DNA of 64,000 nucleotides, taken from positions 4,278,001 to 4,342,000 of the forward strand of contig OY764266.1 of the NCBI GenBank assembly GCA_963668365.1, written 5' to 3'. The stretch comes from VXNE01 sp963668365 (GTDB lineage Bacteria; Pseudomonadota; Gammaproteobacteria; Pseudomonadales; Azotimanducaceae). The notes under the pieces are model-generated. The model was not told where the DNA came from. It searched no databases and saw only the letters and a program-made list of their open reading frames with translations. Below, piece after piece: positions 9,020 to 17,911 of the stretch (its first letter is position 1; the number at the start of each line of letters is the position of its first letter). The translations under genes were made by a program, and so were the position numbers.

Positions 9020-9307
9020 TTATGTCGTTTGCTGCAAGACTCCCAAAGTCTCTGCCGCCTTGTCCATGTCCCGCCTTATGCGACGCGCATCCTCGAGACG
9101 TGCATCATAGCCGTATTCGACCTCGTGCATCACAAGGTCGTCCGGATACGTGAAAACGTCGGCAAAGACATCAAAAAAATCATGTCCGCTATACGGAACG
9201 ATTGTCATAGTGGCACTTCGCATCGAATGCGTCCCCTGCTTGGTTCCTTCCTTACCGGAGATCACCAGCTTTTTGCGTCGTTTGTCAACTTTTTTGCACT
9301 CAGACAT
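9020..9307 (-). CDS. Small hypothetical protein upstream of DUF2335 gene
   Basis: This 95-residue protein has a very basic N-terminus (KKVDKRRKKL) and an acidic, aromatic-rich centre (GHDFFDVFADVFTYPDDL). No domain is recognised. Internal methionines at residues 29 and 34 are alternative starts that would remove the basic leader. It ends 6 bases before the DUF2335 gene, which suggests a two-gene unit in accessory DNA. The reality of the gene is likely but not certain. Confidence 0.5.
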   Translation of the reverse strand: MSECKKVDKRRKKLVISGKEGTKQGTHSMRSATMTIVPYSGHDFFDVFADVFTYPDDLVMHEVEYGYDARLEDARRIRRDMDKAAETLGVLQQTT

Positions 9308-9374
9308 CGTTCTTCCACTCTCGCTCCAAGCGTTCTCATCATAGCACTATGGACCGTTTACACTGCAATTTGGT

Positions 9375-9811
9375 TCATTTCGCCCGCGAGCGCCGGTCAA
9401 GTCTAAACCGCTTCGACAGCTCGTCTTTCGACGGTTCGCGTTTCTCGCTTCGCGGGCGGTCCTCGGCGGGCGCGATAAGGACTTGCTTCCCGCCGATGTG
9501 CGTTTCGTCAGCCTCAACGATCTCGGCTGGGTGAAATCGCCGTTGCCGCATGCTTCGCGGATGCGATGCAGCATATGCCACGCCGTCCGATTGCTTTCCG
9601 GCAGTTCTTGTGCCAGTAGTGGCGGGGGCTTGCTCGGCGGTCGGCTGATGTTCTCGATTCCGCCGCAGTGCGGGCATACCGGAGTTCCGTGCCATCGAGC
9701 CGCTTCCAGCCACACGTAGCAGGCGTCCTCATCGGGGAACATGCGGACAAGCTGCGTGACGCTGGTGATTTTCGCGATCCGCTTTTTGTCGGCGGTCTCG
9801 CCGTTGAATCA
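9375..9811 (-). pseudogene. Decayed IS1595-type transposase
   Basis: Pieces of an IS1595-family transposase are recognisable in order but in different frames. First come the N-terminal MFPDEDACYVWLEAARW and the first zinc-ribbon half CPHCGG. Then comes TAWHMLHRIREAC, the helix before the catalytic core. After a frame change comes VEADETHIGGK, carrying the first catalytic Asp. The second half of the zinc ribbon is lost and the catalytic domain stops soon after the first Asp. It therefore has at least one deletion, one frameshift and a 3' truncation and cannot be active. Terminal inverted repeats were not found. Confidence 0.75.
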
Positions 9812-9887
9812 ATGGCCAAGCACTTTTGCGGATTTTGCTACACAATTTCCCCCCATAAGGGGGCGGCGCGTCCGCGCGACAGGTGGT

Positions 9888-12572
9888 TCAGTCGTCGTCG
9901 AGCAGGGTGGCGATGCCTCGATCGCCGTCGATGGTGATCTTCTGCCCGCTCTTGATGCGCTGCGTGGCGTCTCCCACGCCCAGCACCGCGGGAATGCCGT
10001 ACTCGCGGGCGACGATGGAACCGTGGGCGAGAATGCTCCCGATGTCCGTCACGAGCCCGATGGCGTGGGGAAACAACTGCGTCCATGCCGGTGTCGTCAG
10101 GGGGCAGACCAGGATCGAATCCGGTTTCATCCGATCGAAGTCGTCGGGCGTCATGATGACGCTGGCGACGCCGGTGACCGTTCCGGGAGACACCGCGAAA
10201 CCCCGCAGGACACGCTGCTCGCCGTCGTTGTTTCTGAGCGAAGCAAAGGGACTGTCGTCTTTTTTCCGCAATGGCGGAATCGCGGATGGAGGAGCCATGC
10301 GAAATCGTCGTTTCCGCAAGTCCCGTTCCCGGGCCGCCTTGTCCTTAAACTCCGGCCGCGCTCCGTTGTCGATGGCCGCCTGCAGGTCGGCGCTCGTGAC
10401 GTAGAACACGTCATCCGGGCGCGCCAGCGTGCCGATGTCCGCCAGGCGCCGCCCGAGTTCCAGGGCCCAGGGTCGGAAGACCGACCAGGCGCGGCCCATG
10501 TAGAACAACGCTTCTTCCCGGCTCGGGTAGTTGACGCGCGAAGTCCAGTAGATCCGCAGGAACTCGAGTCGCTTCCTGCCCTTGAAGAACTTCAACGCCT
10601 GCAGGAACTTCGACCGGCGCGTCCTCGCCACCTGTCCCTGCCGGACCGTCAAGTCGTAGCCCGCGTCCCTGACCAGCGCCTGCAAACGCTTTGCGAAAGG
10701 CAGCGGTGCTTCCGCGAGCGACGGCTCCACGAAATCGAGATTGAAGACCTGCCGGCCGTAATCGTGCAGGTACCGATCAATGTCCGCGCCGACCGCGCCG
10801 CCGCGCGGATGCCGCCCGATGGCGTCGAGCAGGCGCGGCGCCGGTGTCAGCATGGCGAGTTCGCAGAGGGATGTATCCGACCGGATGTCATCGGCAATGG
10901 CACGCATCGCGAACTCCGCCTCGAGCGTCTTCGAAGAGAAACCCGACAGGAACGTCCCGCTGATGAATCCTTCGTCCGGCGCGTTCTCTTCGAGGAATCT
11001 CTGGAGCGCGCCGTCGGTGATCTTGGCGGTCCCGATGACGCTCCGCAAGGCGAGCCAATAGTTCGCCTCGGCGGTCGTGAGCGACTGCATGCCGCGCAAC
11101 AGTTCTGCATTCGTCGCTTGTGTGGGATCGCGTTGCTGCCAGGACTCTAACGCTGCCAAATAGTCGGGCAATTGCCGTTTCTCCCAGGTCACGATCGCAG
11201 GGAACTTTCTGAAAGTGCGAAACGCCGTCATCGACAGGTACATCGCGTGCAGCGGACCGCCCTTCAGCTCCTCGATCATGAAGCTCGGCATCTTGATCGC
11301 GCGTTTCAGATTCGCATGCCACGGCAGCTTTTTCTGTTCTGCGCGGGTTTTCTGCAGGTGTTCTTCCCAGTCCCCGTGTCGCTCCCTGTAGAGGGGCTGA
11401 TACGCGTAGCCGTTGACCGTTGTCACGACGAAGTTCTTCAACCAGTTCCGGGTGAGCCTGCCCTTCCATTCCCAGCCCTCCGGCCACGTCTGGGTGTCGA
11501 AGATCGCCCGCAGGTACAGGTCTTCGAACAGCGGCGACAGCGGGTCGGGCATGTTCTCCGCCACCTGCCGCTTGAGCAGTTGGGCGCCCGGAATCTCCGG
11601 CCAGGCCACATCCTTCGGCGGCTCGGCCGGCAGGTTCGTGATCGGTCGGGATTGCAGCAGCCAGAGCTTCCCGGAAGAGAAAGCCCATTCGATGTCCTGC
11701 GGCTCACCGCCGAAGGTGTCTTCGACCGCGACGGCAAGCCCGGACAGATCGGACAGCGCGGCACTCGAGAGGCAAGCGCCCTGGCGCTGCTCGAGCGCCA
11801 CCTCCAACGTTCGGGTCCCCTGCCCGCCGTCCGCGACGATCATCCGTTCCTTGCTGCCGATCACCGTCTGCTTCGCCGTCAGGCTGTTCCGGTCGACGAC
11901 ATGGGTGTCCGGGGTGACCTCGCCTCCCACAACGGTCTCGCCCAGGCCGAAACTGCAGTTCACGATCAACTCCGCGCGATCGCCGGTCGCGGGGTTCGCG
12001 GTGAAGACGATCCCGGAGACTTCCGAGGGCACCATGGTCTGGACCACGACCGCCATCGCCGCGGTGTCGTTCTCCATGCACCTTTCGTGCCGATAGCCCA
12101 TCGCCCGGGCAGTCCACAATGAGGCCCAACAGTCCTTGACGGCCGCTGCGACAGCGTCCGCGCCGGTGACGTTGAGACAGGTTTCGTGCTGTCCCGCGAA
12201 CGACACGTCCGGGGAGTCCTCGGCGGCAGCCGAAGAACGCACGGCCACCGCCGGACGATGCCCCAGAGCGTCGTACGCAGCGCTGATCTCCGCCCTCACC
12301 CCGGATGGAAGGTCGTGTTCATCGAAGAGCTGCCGGATGCCATCTGCCGCTTTCCCGAACGAAACGACGCCGGCGACCAGTTCCGGCCTGGCAAGGGTCA
12401 GAATCCTCGCCGCGAGGTCATGGGCCTCGACGAACTCCCTATAGGCGCGGGTGGTGACCAGGAATCCGCCGGGCACATCGAAGCCGGCCCTGGCCAGGCG
12501 GGACAGCGACCGTCCCTTGCCGCCGACGACCTCCGGAGCGTCGTCCGTCGTATCAAGCCTTTCCGTGTACAT
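9888..12572 (-). CDS. PEP-synthase/rifampin-phosphotransferase-like dikinase (paralogue 2)
   Basis: The 894-residue protein has the same architecture as the other two dikinases: an N-terminal ATP-grasp (EVVGGKGRSLSRLARAGF), a link at LWLLQSRPIT, a long helical centre, and a C-terminal phosphohistidine domain with ILAHGSIVAREYGIPAVLG and expected His850. I chose the ATG at 12572 because family similarity begins there; the frame stays open upstream but only as a shadow of the deacylase gene. It starts 53 bases after the N-acyl-D-amino-acid deacylase stop on the same strand, so it is likely the last gene of a ThuA - deacylase - dikinase operon. That context suggests small-molecule modification rather than central carbon metabolism. 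Substrate unknown. Confidence 0.85.
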   Translation of the reverse strand: MYTERLDTTDDAPEVVGGKGRSLSRLARAGFDVPGGFLVTTRAYREFVEAHDLAARILTLARPELVAGVVSFGKAADGIRQLFDEHDLPSGVRAEISAAYDALGHRPAVAVRSSAAAEDSPDVSFAGQHETCLNVTGADAVAAAVKDCWASLWTARAMGYRHERCMENDTAAMAVVVQTMVPSEVSGIVFTANPATGDRAELIVNCSFGLGETVVGGEVTPDTHVVDRNSLTAKQTVIGSKERMIVADGGQGTRTLEVALEQRQGACLSSAALSDLSGLAVAVEDTFGGEPQDIEWAFSSGKLWLLQSRPITNLPAEPPKDVAWPEIPGAQLLKRQVAENMPDPLSPLFEDLYLRAIFDTQTWPEGWEWKGRLTRNWLKNFVVTTVNGYAYQPLYRERHGDWEEHLQKTRAEQKKLPWHANLKRAIKMPSFMIEELKGGPLHAMYLSMTAFRTFRKFPAIVTWEKRQLPDYLAALESWQQRDPTQATNAELLRGMQSLTTAEANYWLALRSVIGTAKITDGALQRFLEENAPDEGFISGTFLSGFSSKTLEAEFAMRAIADDIRSDTSLCELAMLTPAPRLLDAIGRHPRGGAVGADIDRYLHDYGRQVFNLDFVEPSLAEAPLPFAKRLQALVRDAGYDLTVRQGQVARTRRSKFLQALKFFKGRKRLEFLRIYWTSRVNYPSREEALFYMGRAWSVFRPWALELGRRLADIGTLARPDDVFYVTSADLQAAIDNGARPEFKDKAARERDLRKRRFRMAPPSAIPPLRKKDDSPFASLRNNDGEQRVLRGFAVSPGTVTGVASVIMTPDDFDRMKPDSILVCPLTTPAWTQLFPHAIGLVTDIGSILAHGSIVAREYGIPAVLGVGDATQRIKSGQKITIDGDRGIATLLDDD

Positions 12573-12625
12573 TGCAGAGGATTCCAGACCAGGCCCGCGC
12601 TGGTTCGAGTCCAGGACCAGGTCGT

Positions 12626-14269
12626 CTACGCCCGGTGGCGCAGCACGGTGCCAGCGCGAGCGCCCGTATGCTCGCCGTCGCGCACGTTCACCTGACCGTT
12701 GACGATGGTGGCCTTGTAGCCCGTCGACCTCTGGATATAGCGCGGCGCGCCGCCGGGGAAGTCGTGCACCAGCACCGGCTGCAGTTCCGCGACCGAGTCC
12801 GGATCGAACACGTTGACGTCGGCGCGCAACCCCGTTGCCAGGGTGCCGCGGTCGCTCAGGCCCAGCACGCGGGCGGGGCCGGATGTCATGCGGCGAATCC
12901 CCTCGCCCCAGGAATAGAGCCCCGCTTCGCGGATCCAGTAGGACAGGATGAAGGTCGGCCATCCGGCGTCCATGATCTGCGACACGTGCGCGCCGGCGTC
13001 GCCCAGGCTCGGAAAGCAATGCTCGCTGCTGAACAGGTCGCCCAGTTCCTCGAGGTTCTTGTTGAACATCCTCAGGTTGAAAAGGCCCCTGCCCCGGCTC
13101 TCGCGGGAAATGCGCAGGAACGTCTCGGCCCAGTGCTCGCCGGCGGCGTCGGCCATCGCCTTCAGGCTGTGCTCGGCGGCAACGGTGTAGTCGGGCCTTT
13201 CGGCATCGCCGAGGTAGTAGACGTCCTCCATCGATATCCAGGTTTTCTTCTGCGCCCTGGCTTCCTCGACCAGGTCGTCGCACGTGGCGGCGTCGTGGAT
13301 CGCTTCCAGGCGACCGGCAAAACCCAGGTTGCGAAGCCTTTCCCACGTCTTGCCCGGGAACGGCAGGTTGGATTGCAGGCCGAACATGAATCCGGACCCG
13401 CGCACCTGGCTGATCGCGGTAATGTCCCGTCCCTTGCACAGGTTGGCCAGATCCTCCGCCCTTTCCCGGCCCGAACCTTTCTCGTGGCCCGCGCCATAGC
13501 TGAACAACACGCGGCCCCTGGTGGTGTTCGAGATTTTCTTCAGGACTTCGAAATTCGCGCCGACGGCCTGCATCAGCGCGTTGCGCGGGCCGACTGCCCT
13601 CGCGATTTCCACCAGTTCTTCGGGGTCCGCAAACGTCCCCGGAATGGAGCGCCCATCGGGCAGCCTGTGCGGCGGGTAGCGGTTGGTGGAGAAGCCGACG
13701 GCGCCCTTGTCGATGGAGTCCGCCACCACGCCGGCCATCTCGCGCCGCTCCCCGTCGCTGGCCTCCTCCTCGACGGCGCGTTCGCCCATGACGTAGAAGC
13801 GCACGGCGCAGTGCCCCACCATGCCAGCAACGTTGATCGCCGGCCGCAGCCGCTCGATGGCGTCGAGATACCCGCCGTAATCCTCCCAGTCCCAGGGGAG
13901 ACCCGTCAGGATCGCGTCCTTGGGGATGTCTTCCACGGTTTCCATCATCCCCGCCAGCAGCTCGACGTCCGCGGGCTTGCAGGGCGCGAAGGTGACCCCG
14001 CAGTTGCCCATGAGCGCGGTGGTGACGCCGTGCCACGAGACGGGCGTGAGTGCGGGGTCCCAGCCGATCTGCGCATCGAGGTGCGTATGCAGGTCGACGA
14101 AACCCGGCGTGACGAGGTGGCCGGAGGCATTGATTTCCTCCCTGCCTTTTCCATCCACCTGGCCGACGGCGGCGATGAGGCCATCGTCGATCGCGAGATC
14201 GCCCGGAACCGGTTCGGCCCCGGTTCCGTCAACGATATGTCCGCCTCGAATCACGATGTCATGAGCCAT
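12626..14269 (-). CDS. N-acyl-D-amino-acid deacylase family amidohydrolase
   Basis: The 547-residue protein belongs to the D-aminoacylase branch of the metal-dependent amidohydrolase superfamily (COG3653). An N-terminal beta-sandwich half (IVIRGGHIVDGTG) leads into the TIM barrel with the metal ligands His61 and His63 in FVDLHTHLDAQ. GNCGVTFAPC follows and would supply the family's cysteine ligand. Near the end are SLGDAGAHVS with the catalytic Asp and GLRADVNVFDPD of the closing sandwich. Such enzymes cleave N-acyl groups from D-amino acids or related cyclic amides. It sits between a ThuA gene and a dikinase with 53-base gaps on both sides. The exact substrate is not predictable. Confidence 0.85.
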   Translation of the reverse strand: MAHDIVIRGGHIVDGTGAEPVPGDLAIDDGLIAAVGQVDGKGREEINASGHLVTPGFVDLHTHLDAQIGWDPALTPVSWHGVTTALMGNCGVTFAPCKPADVELLAGMMETVEDIPKDAILTGLPWDWEDYGGYLDAIERLRPAINVAGMVGHCAVRFYVMGERAVEEEASDGERREMAGVVADSIDKGAVGFSTNRYPPHRLPDGRSIPGTFADPEELVEIARAVGPRNALMQAVGANFEVLKKISNTTRGRVLFSYGAGHEKGSGRERAEDLANLCKGRDITAISQVRGSGFMFGLQSNLPFPGKTWERLRNLGFAGRLEAIHDAATCDDLVEEARAQKKTWISMEDVYYLGDAERPDYTVAAEHSLKAMADAAGEHWAETFLRISRESRGRGLFNLRMFNKNLEELGDLFSSEHCFPSLGDAGAHVSQIMDAGWPTFILSYWIREAGLYSWGEGIRRMTSGPARVLGLSDRGTLATGLRADVNVFDPDSVAELQPVLVHDFPGGAPRYIQRSTGYKATIVNGQVNVRDGEHTGARAGTVLRHRA

Positions 14270-14322
14270 GCATTTCTCCAGGGTATTCCAGGTTCAAATC
14301 GGTCGAGCGCGGCCTACCAAGC

Positions 14323-15186
14323 CTAATTCGAAGGCGCCTCGCATCCGTCACGGGTGCTCACCGCGTTCTCCGTCGGGAAGTCCGCGGGCACATCCTGCGT
14401 GACGTCGCCGCTCGCAGCCCATTCGCAGCCGCGCTGGAACGTCGCGATAAAGCCGACGCACTCCATGGCGACCGGTCGATGGTCGGCCGGCACGCCGCCA
14501 TCCACGTGCCCGAGGGTGGTGTGGAAACACCGGCCCTTTCCATACTGGATAGCCATCAGCACGGGCTCGTGTTCGCCGCTGCCGTGGCCCGAGTGGCTTT
14601 CGACGCTGGGGTCGACGTAGGACGTCGCCAGCACGTCGAGGTTTTTCGCCGGGCCGCGAAGGTTGAAGTAGAGTTCGTCGCTGGTGTGAAGCCACTTCTC
14701 CGGCAGACCCCTGGTGATGGGGTGGTCCGGAACGCGGGTAACGACCTGATTCTCCAGCCAGTCGATGTGATCGCCGGCGTTGCCTGGGCCATGGTCCCGC
14801 ACCACCGTGCCGTCGCGCCAGTAGAGCCGCGGACCCGCCTTCTCGGTGCGCCGGCCCCAGCCGCCAACGCCCATGATTTCGTTGAATTCCGGCCACTGGG
14901 GAAACAGTTGGCACGAGTGGTGAAAAAGGGCCAGGCCGCCACCCGACTCGATATACTTGAGAAAAGCCTCGTTGGTCGGCTCGGACCACGGATCGCCGCC
15001 ATCGTCGAGAACGACAAGGTCGTATCCGTCGAACTCGGGCCGGAAACCCGTCATGTCGCTCCCCTTTGGACCCCTTGTCATGACATCGACGCTGAACAGG
15101 CCTGTCTGTTCGAGGATCATCTTCACGAGGGGGCTGCTGGCAAGCCAGCCATGGTGGCTTTGGCCATTGAGAAGAAGTGCTTTCAT
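14323..15186 (-). CDS. ThuA-domain protein (paralogue 1)
   Basis: The 287-residue protein has the ThuA fold, a class I glutamine-amidotransferase-like domain. It starts MKALLLNGQSHHGW, has YDLVVLDDGGDPW near residue 60, GGGLALFHHSCQLFPQWPEF around 85-105, and a late CFHTTLGHVDG motif. ThuA proteins occur in sugar catabolic clusters (trehalose, polyols) and their chemistry is poorly defined. The ATG at 15186 is preferred over an upstream one because GGGAGAG precedes it at good spacing and similarity begins there. It is the first gene of the ThuA - deacylase - dikinase unit. A second ThuA protein is encoded at 59637-60572. Confidence 0.8.
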   Translation of the reverse strand: MKALLLNGQSHHGWLASSPLVKMILEQTGLFSVDVMTRGPKGSDMTGFRPEFDGYDLVVLDDGGDPWSEPTNEAFLKYIESGGGLALFHHSCQLFPQWPEFNEIMGVGGWGRRTEKAGPRLYWRDGTVVRDHGPGNAGDHIDWLENQVVTRVPDHPITRGLPEKWLHTSDELYFNLRGPAKNLDVLATSYVDPSVESHSGHGSGEHEPVLMAIQYGKGRCFHTTLGHVDGGVPADHRPVAMECVGFIATFQRGCEWAASGDVTQDVPADFPTENAVSTRDGCEAPSN

Positions 15187-15431
15187 AAGTGCTCTCCCGG
15201 CAGAGTATTCGGCGGGATCAGGGACGAACCGCCACGGGTGGGATATTAACACCGGAGTTGGCCGCATCTGGTTGAAGCGCAATGACAATCAGTGACTCGA
15301 CGGGCGACCCGGGAAGATCGGCGGCTGGCGCCAGCGTCGAGCCGGGGCTCGATTAGAAGAAAAAACACTTGATTTTTCCGGAAATAAAAGAAAAATACGC
15401 GGTCCCTCCACTATTTCTTCATTTTCTATCG

Positions 15432-16121
15432 ATGTTGAAACGGTTGGATCGCATCAGGGCCGCAATCGCCGGAAGACTCAAAAGGCTTCCGAAAGCGGGC
15501 CTGTTGGCATCCAAAGTGATCGCCATTGGCATCCTGGAGCTCGCGGATGCCGGGCACTCCCCGGGGTCCGGCTACGGCCCCCAGTCTTTCGCCATTCCAG
15601 CGCCGAGTCGGCCATCGATGACCTGGGAGACGGAGCGCATGATCTTCGGCGAGAAGATTCACCGGGCTTTCGGCATCGGCGCACCTCTCGCCATTGAGTT
15701 CTCGGGCTGGATCCTTGAGGCCGCGGATCGGCAGGATCTGCCGCCGGAACTCCTGGCCAGCCTGGTATTCGCCGAGAGCAGCTTCCGCAAGGCCGCGCAA
15801 TCGTCGATGGGCGCCATCGGTCCGGCGCAGGTGCGGAGCCAGTACTGGCAGTCGTTCTGCGGCGGCAACCTGAACGACCCGGAACAGAACATCTACTGTG
15901 GCGCGCAGATCCTGAGCCGTTTCCGCGATCAGTGCGGCGATGTAAGCGGGGTTCCGGATTACAGCCACTTCTCGTCATCGGTGCGCGAGCACGTTTGCGC
16001 GCTAAAGTCCTACAACGTCGGCCCATCCCAACGCGGGAGCGCGCTCTGGCACAACGCCGGCATGCGCTATCTGCACAAGATCGAGGGCGGCGTGTCGCAG
16101 CTTCACAACATTCAGCTCTAG
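15432..16121 (+). CDS. Lytic transglycosylase-like (SLT domain) protein
   Basis: The 229-residue protein has a goose-lysozyme-type SLT domain. PPELLASLVFAESSFRKAA carries the expected catalytic Glu115, followed by SMGAIGPAQV and NIYCGAQIL further on. Such enzymes cut peptidoglycan between MurNAc and GlcNAc to form anhydro-muropeptides. A hydrophobic stretch at residues 22-40 may act as a membrane anchor or uncleaved signal. The ATG at 15432 is one option; an in-frame start 63 bases upstream is possible. The AT-rich DNA just upstream, with a TTTCCGGAAA palindrome at about 15375-15384, may hold the promoter. The stop codon lies in the first base pairs of a large palindrome. Confidence 0.8.
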   Translation: MLKRLDRIRAAIAGRLKRLPKAGLLASKVIAIGILELADAGHSPGSGYGPQSFAIPAPSRPSMTWETERMIFGEKIHRAFGIGAPLAIEFSGWILEAADRQDLPPELLASLVFAESSFRKAAQSSMGAIGPAQVRSQYWQSFCGGNLNDPEQNIYCGAQILSRFRDQCGDVSGVPDYSHFSSSVREHVCALKSYNVGPSQRGSALWHNAGMRYLHKIEGGVSQLHNIQL

Positions 16122-16170
16122 TGTCGTGTCACACGCGTTCTGGCGACATAACGCGTGTGACACGACACTA
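16119..16170. repeat. 52-bp palindrome with 21-bp perfect arms
   Basis: Arms at 16119-16139 and 16150-16170 are exact reverse complements (beginning TAGTGTCGTGTCACACGCG) around a 10-base spacer. The left arm includes the TAG stop of the transglycosylase gene. There is no T-run after the second arm, so it is not a canonical intrinsic terminator, though it could still block transcription between the two rightward genes. It could alternatively be a REP-like or MITE-like repeat or a binding site for a dimeric protein. Confidence 0.85.
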
Positions 16171-16210
16171 GCCCCCATCGGACGGCTGGACGGCCGGTAG
16201 TCGTCGCCCG

Positions 16211-17911
16211 GTGACGGCGCTTCGAACCTGGCAACGCTTCGGGCTCGCCATCGCGGCGATTCTCGCATTCATCGCCGCCGCAGCGTGGGGCGACAACGTC
16301 GACGCGCCAGATGCCGCGCTCGCTGTCCATGATGGCGGCGCCGGCTGGCTTTCCGTGCTGCCCACCCTGGTGGCGTTCGTCCTCGCCGCGGCCCTGCGGC
16401 AGGTCATACTCGCGCTGTTCGCCGGCGTCTGGGTCGGCGCCTTCCTGATCGCGGGTCCTTCGGCGTCGAGCATCTGGCAGGGCATGCTCGGCGCGGCTTC
16501 CGATCACGCGGTCGCGTCGGTCGCCGATGCGGGGCGCGCCGCTTTGATCGTTTCGACCCTGATGCTCGGCGGCCTGGTCGGGATTGTTTCGCGCAACGGC
16601 GGCGTCCACGGCATCGTGAGACTCGTCACCGCGTGGGCGAGCACCGTGCGCCGCGGCCAGTTGGCGACCTTCGGCATGGGCATCGCGCTCTTCTTCGACG
16701 ATTACGCGAACACGCTCGTCGTCGGCAAGACCATGCGACCCGTCGCCGACGCGCTCAGGATATCGCGGGCGAAACTCGCCTATCTCGTTGACTGCACCGC
16801 CGCCCCGGTGGCGACGCTCGCCCTGATCAGCACGTGGATCGGGCTGCAACTCGGCCTCATCGATGCCGCCATCGGCGAGATAGCCGAAATCGAAGCCAGC
16901 GCCTACGGGGTGTTCCTCAATTCCCTCGCCTACAATTTCTACCCTATCCTGACCCTCTGTTTCGTGGCCGCCATCTCGATCACCGGTCGCGACTTCGGAC
17001 CCATGCGCGCGGCCGAACGCGTTGCCGGTCGAGGGGAAGCCTCCCCGGACACGCTCGAACAGGACCCGCACACCGAACCCAAGCCGGACAAGCCCGCCCG
17101 TCCGGTCAACGCCTGCCTTCCTTTCGCGGCCCTGCTCGCCGCGATGCTCGGCGGGCTGTACGTCACGGGCGCCCGGGAGACCGGGAGCGATGCCGGGCTG
17201 ACGCAAATCGTCGGCGCGGCGGACATCTACACCGCGCTGGTCTGGGCCACCCTGACCGGCGTTGTCACCGCCGGGGCCTTGAGCCTTGGTCAACGCATCC
17301 TGTCCGCGGGCGAAACGGTGGATGCATGGTTCGCGGGGGCAAGGTCGATGCTGTACGCCATCGTCGTCCTGGTCCTCGCATGGTCGCTATCCAGCGTCAA
17401 CGCGGAACTGCAGACGGCCGAGTTCCTGGCGTCGCGACTCGGTCAAGCGCTGGATGCGCGGCTCATGCCCACCGTCGTATTCGCCCTGGCGGCGGCGACC
17501 GCGTTCGCCACCGGCACGAGCTGGGGCACAATGGGCATCCTGACGCCCCTGGTCGTCCCGCTCGTCTGGACCAGCACGGCGCTGCAGGGTCTTGACGGCG
17601 CCGATCACCTGCTCTACGCCTCCGTGTCGGCGGTGCTTGCCGGCGCGGTCATGGGTGACCACGCCTCGCCGATTTCGGACACGACCATCCTGTCGTCCGC
17701 AGCGACATCCTGCGATCACCTGCAGCACGTGCATACGCAACTCCCGTACGCGCTGGCGGTCGGTTGCATCGCCGTGGTCCTCGGCCTGATTCCGGCCGGA
17801 TTCGGGCTGCCATGGTGGATCTGCCTTGTGGCCGGCGCCGCTTGCGTGGTAGCCATCGTGCGGTGGCTCGGCGAGCGCCGGCCCGACGACCCGCCGCCCG
17901 ACGGGCATTGA
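16211..17911 (+). CDS. NhaC-type Na+/H+ antiporter family protein
   Basis: The 566-residue inner-membrane protein has roughly twelve hydrophobic segments and matches the Na+/H+ antiporter NhaC superfamily (COG1757). Motifs include GIALFFDDYANTLVVGKTM (residues ~157-175) with the paired acidic residues of the transport path, LVDCTAAPVA, a late ATAFATGTSWGTMGI segment, and MGDHASPISDTTILSSAAT near the C-terminus. It begins with GTG. Its stop overlaps the methylmalonyl-CoA mutase start by one base, so it appears to be the first gene of the propionyl-CoA operon. It might carry a carboxylate or amino acid with cations rather than simply exchanging sodium; that is inference from context. Confidence 0.85.
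   Translation: MTALRTWQRFGLAIAAILAFIAAAAWGDNVDAPDAALAVHDGGAGWLSVLPTLVAFVLAAALRQVILALFAGVWVGAFLIAGPSASSIWQGMLGAASDHAVASVADAGRAALIVSTLMLGGLVGIVSRNGGVHGIVRLVTAWASTVRRGQLATFGMGIALFFDDYANTLVVGKTMRPVADALRISRAKLAYLVDCTAAPVATLALISTWIGLQLGLIDAAIGEIAEIEASAYGVFLNSLAYNFYPILTLCFVAAISITGRDFGPMRAAERVAGRGEASPDTLEQDPHTEPKPDKPARPVNACLPFAALLAAMLGGLYVTGARETGSDAGLTQIVGAADIYTALVWATLTGVVTAGALSLGQRILSAGETVDAWFAGARSMLYAIVVLVLAWSLSSVNAELQTAEFLASRLGQALDARLMPTVVFALAAATAFATGTSWGTMGILTPLVVPLVWTSTALQGLDGADHLLYASVSAVLAGAVMGDHASPISDTTILSSAATSCDHLQHVHTQLPYALAVGCIAVVLGLIPAGFGLPWWICLVAGAACVVAIVRWLGERRPDDPPPDGH

Noticed and set aside
12573..14036. The dikinase frame 2 stays open upstream, suggesting a 1382-residue fusion protein with the deacylase region
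   Set aside because: Upstream of 12572 the frame is only an arginine/glycine-rich shadow of the deacylase gene, which is intact in another frame; dikinase similarity begins at the ATG at 12572.
15355..15431. AT-rich run upstream of the transglycosylase as an intrinsic terminator for the ThuA operon
   Set aside because: The ThuA operon reads leftward away from this point; the run sits where a promoter for the rightward gene would be, and lacks a hairpin-plus-T-run structure.
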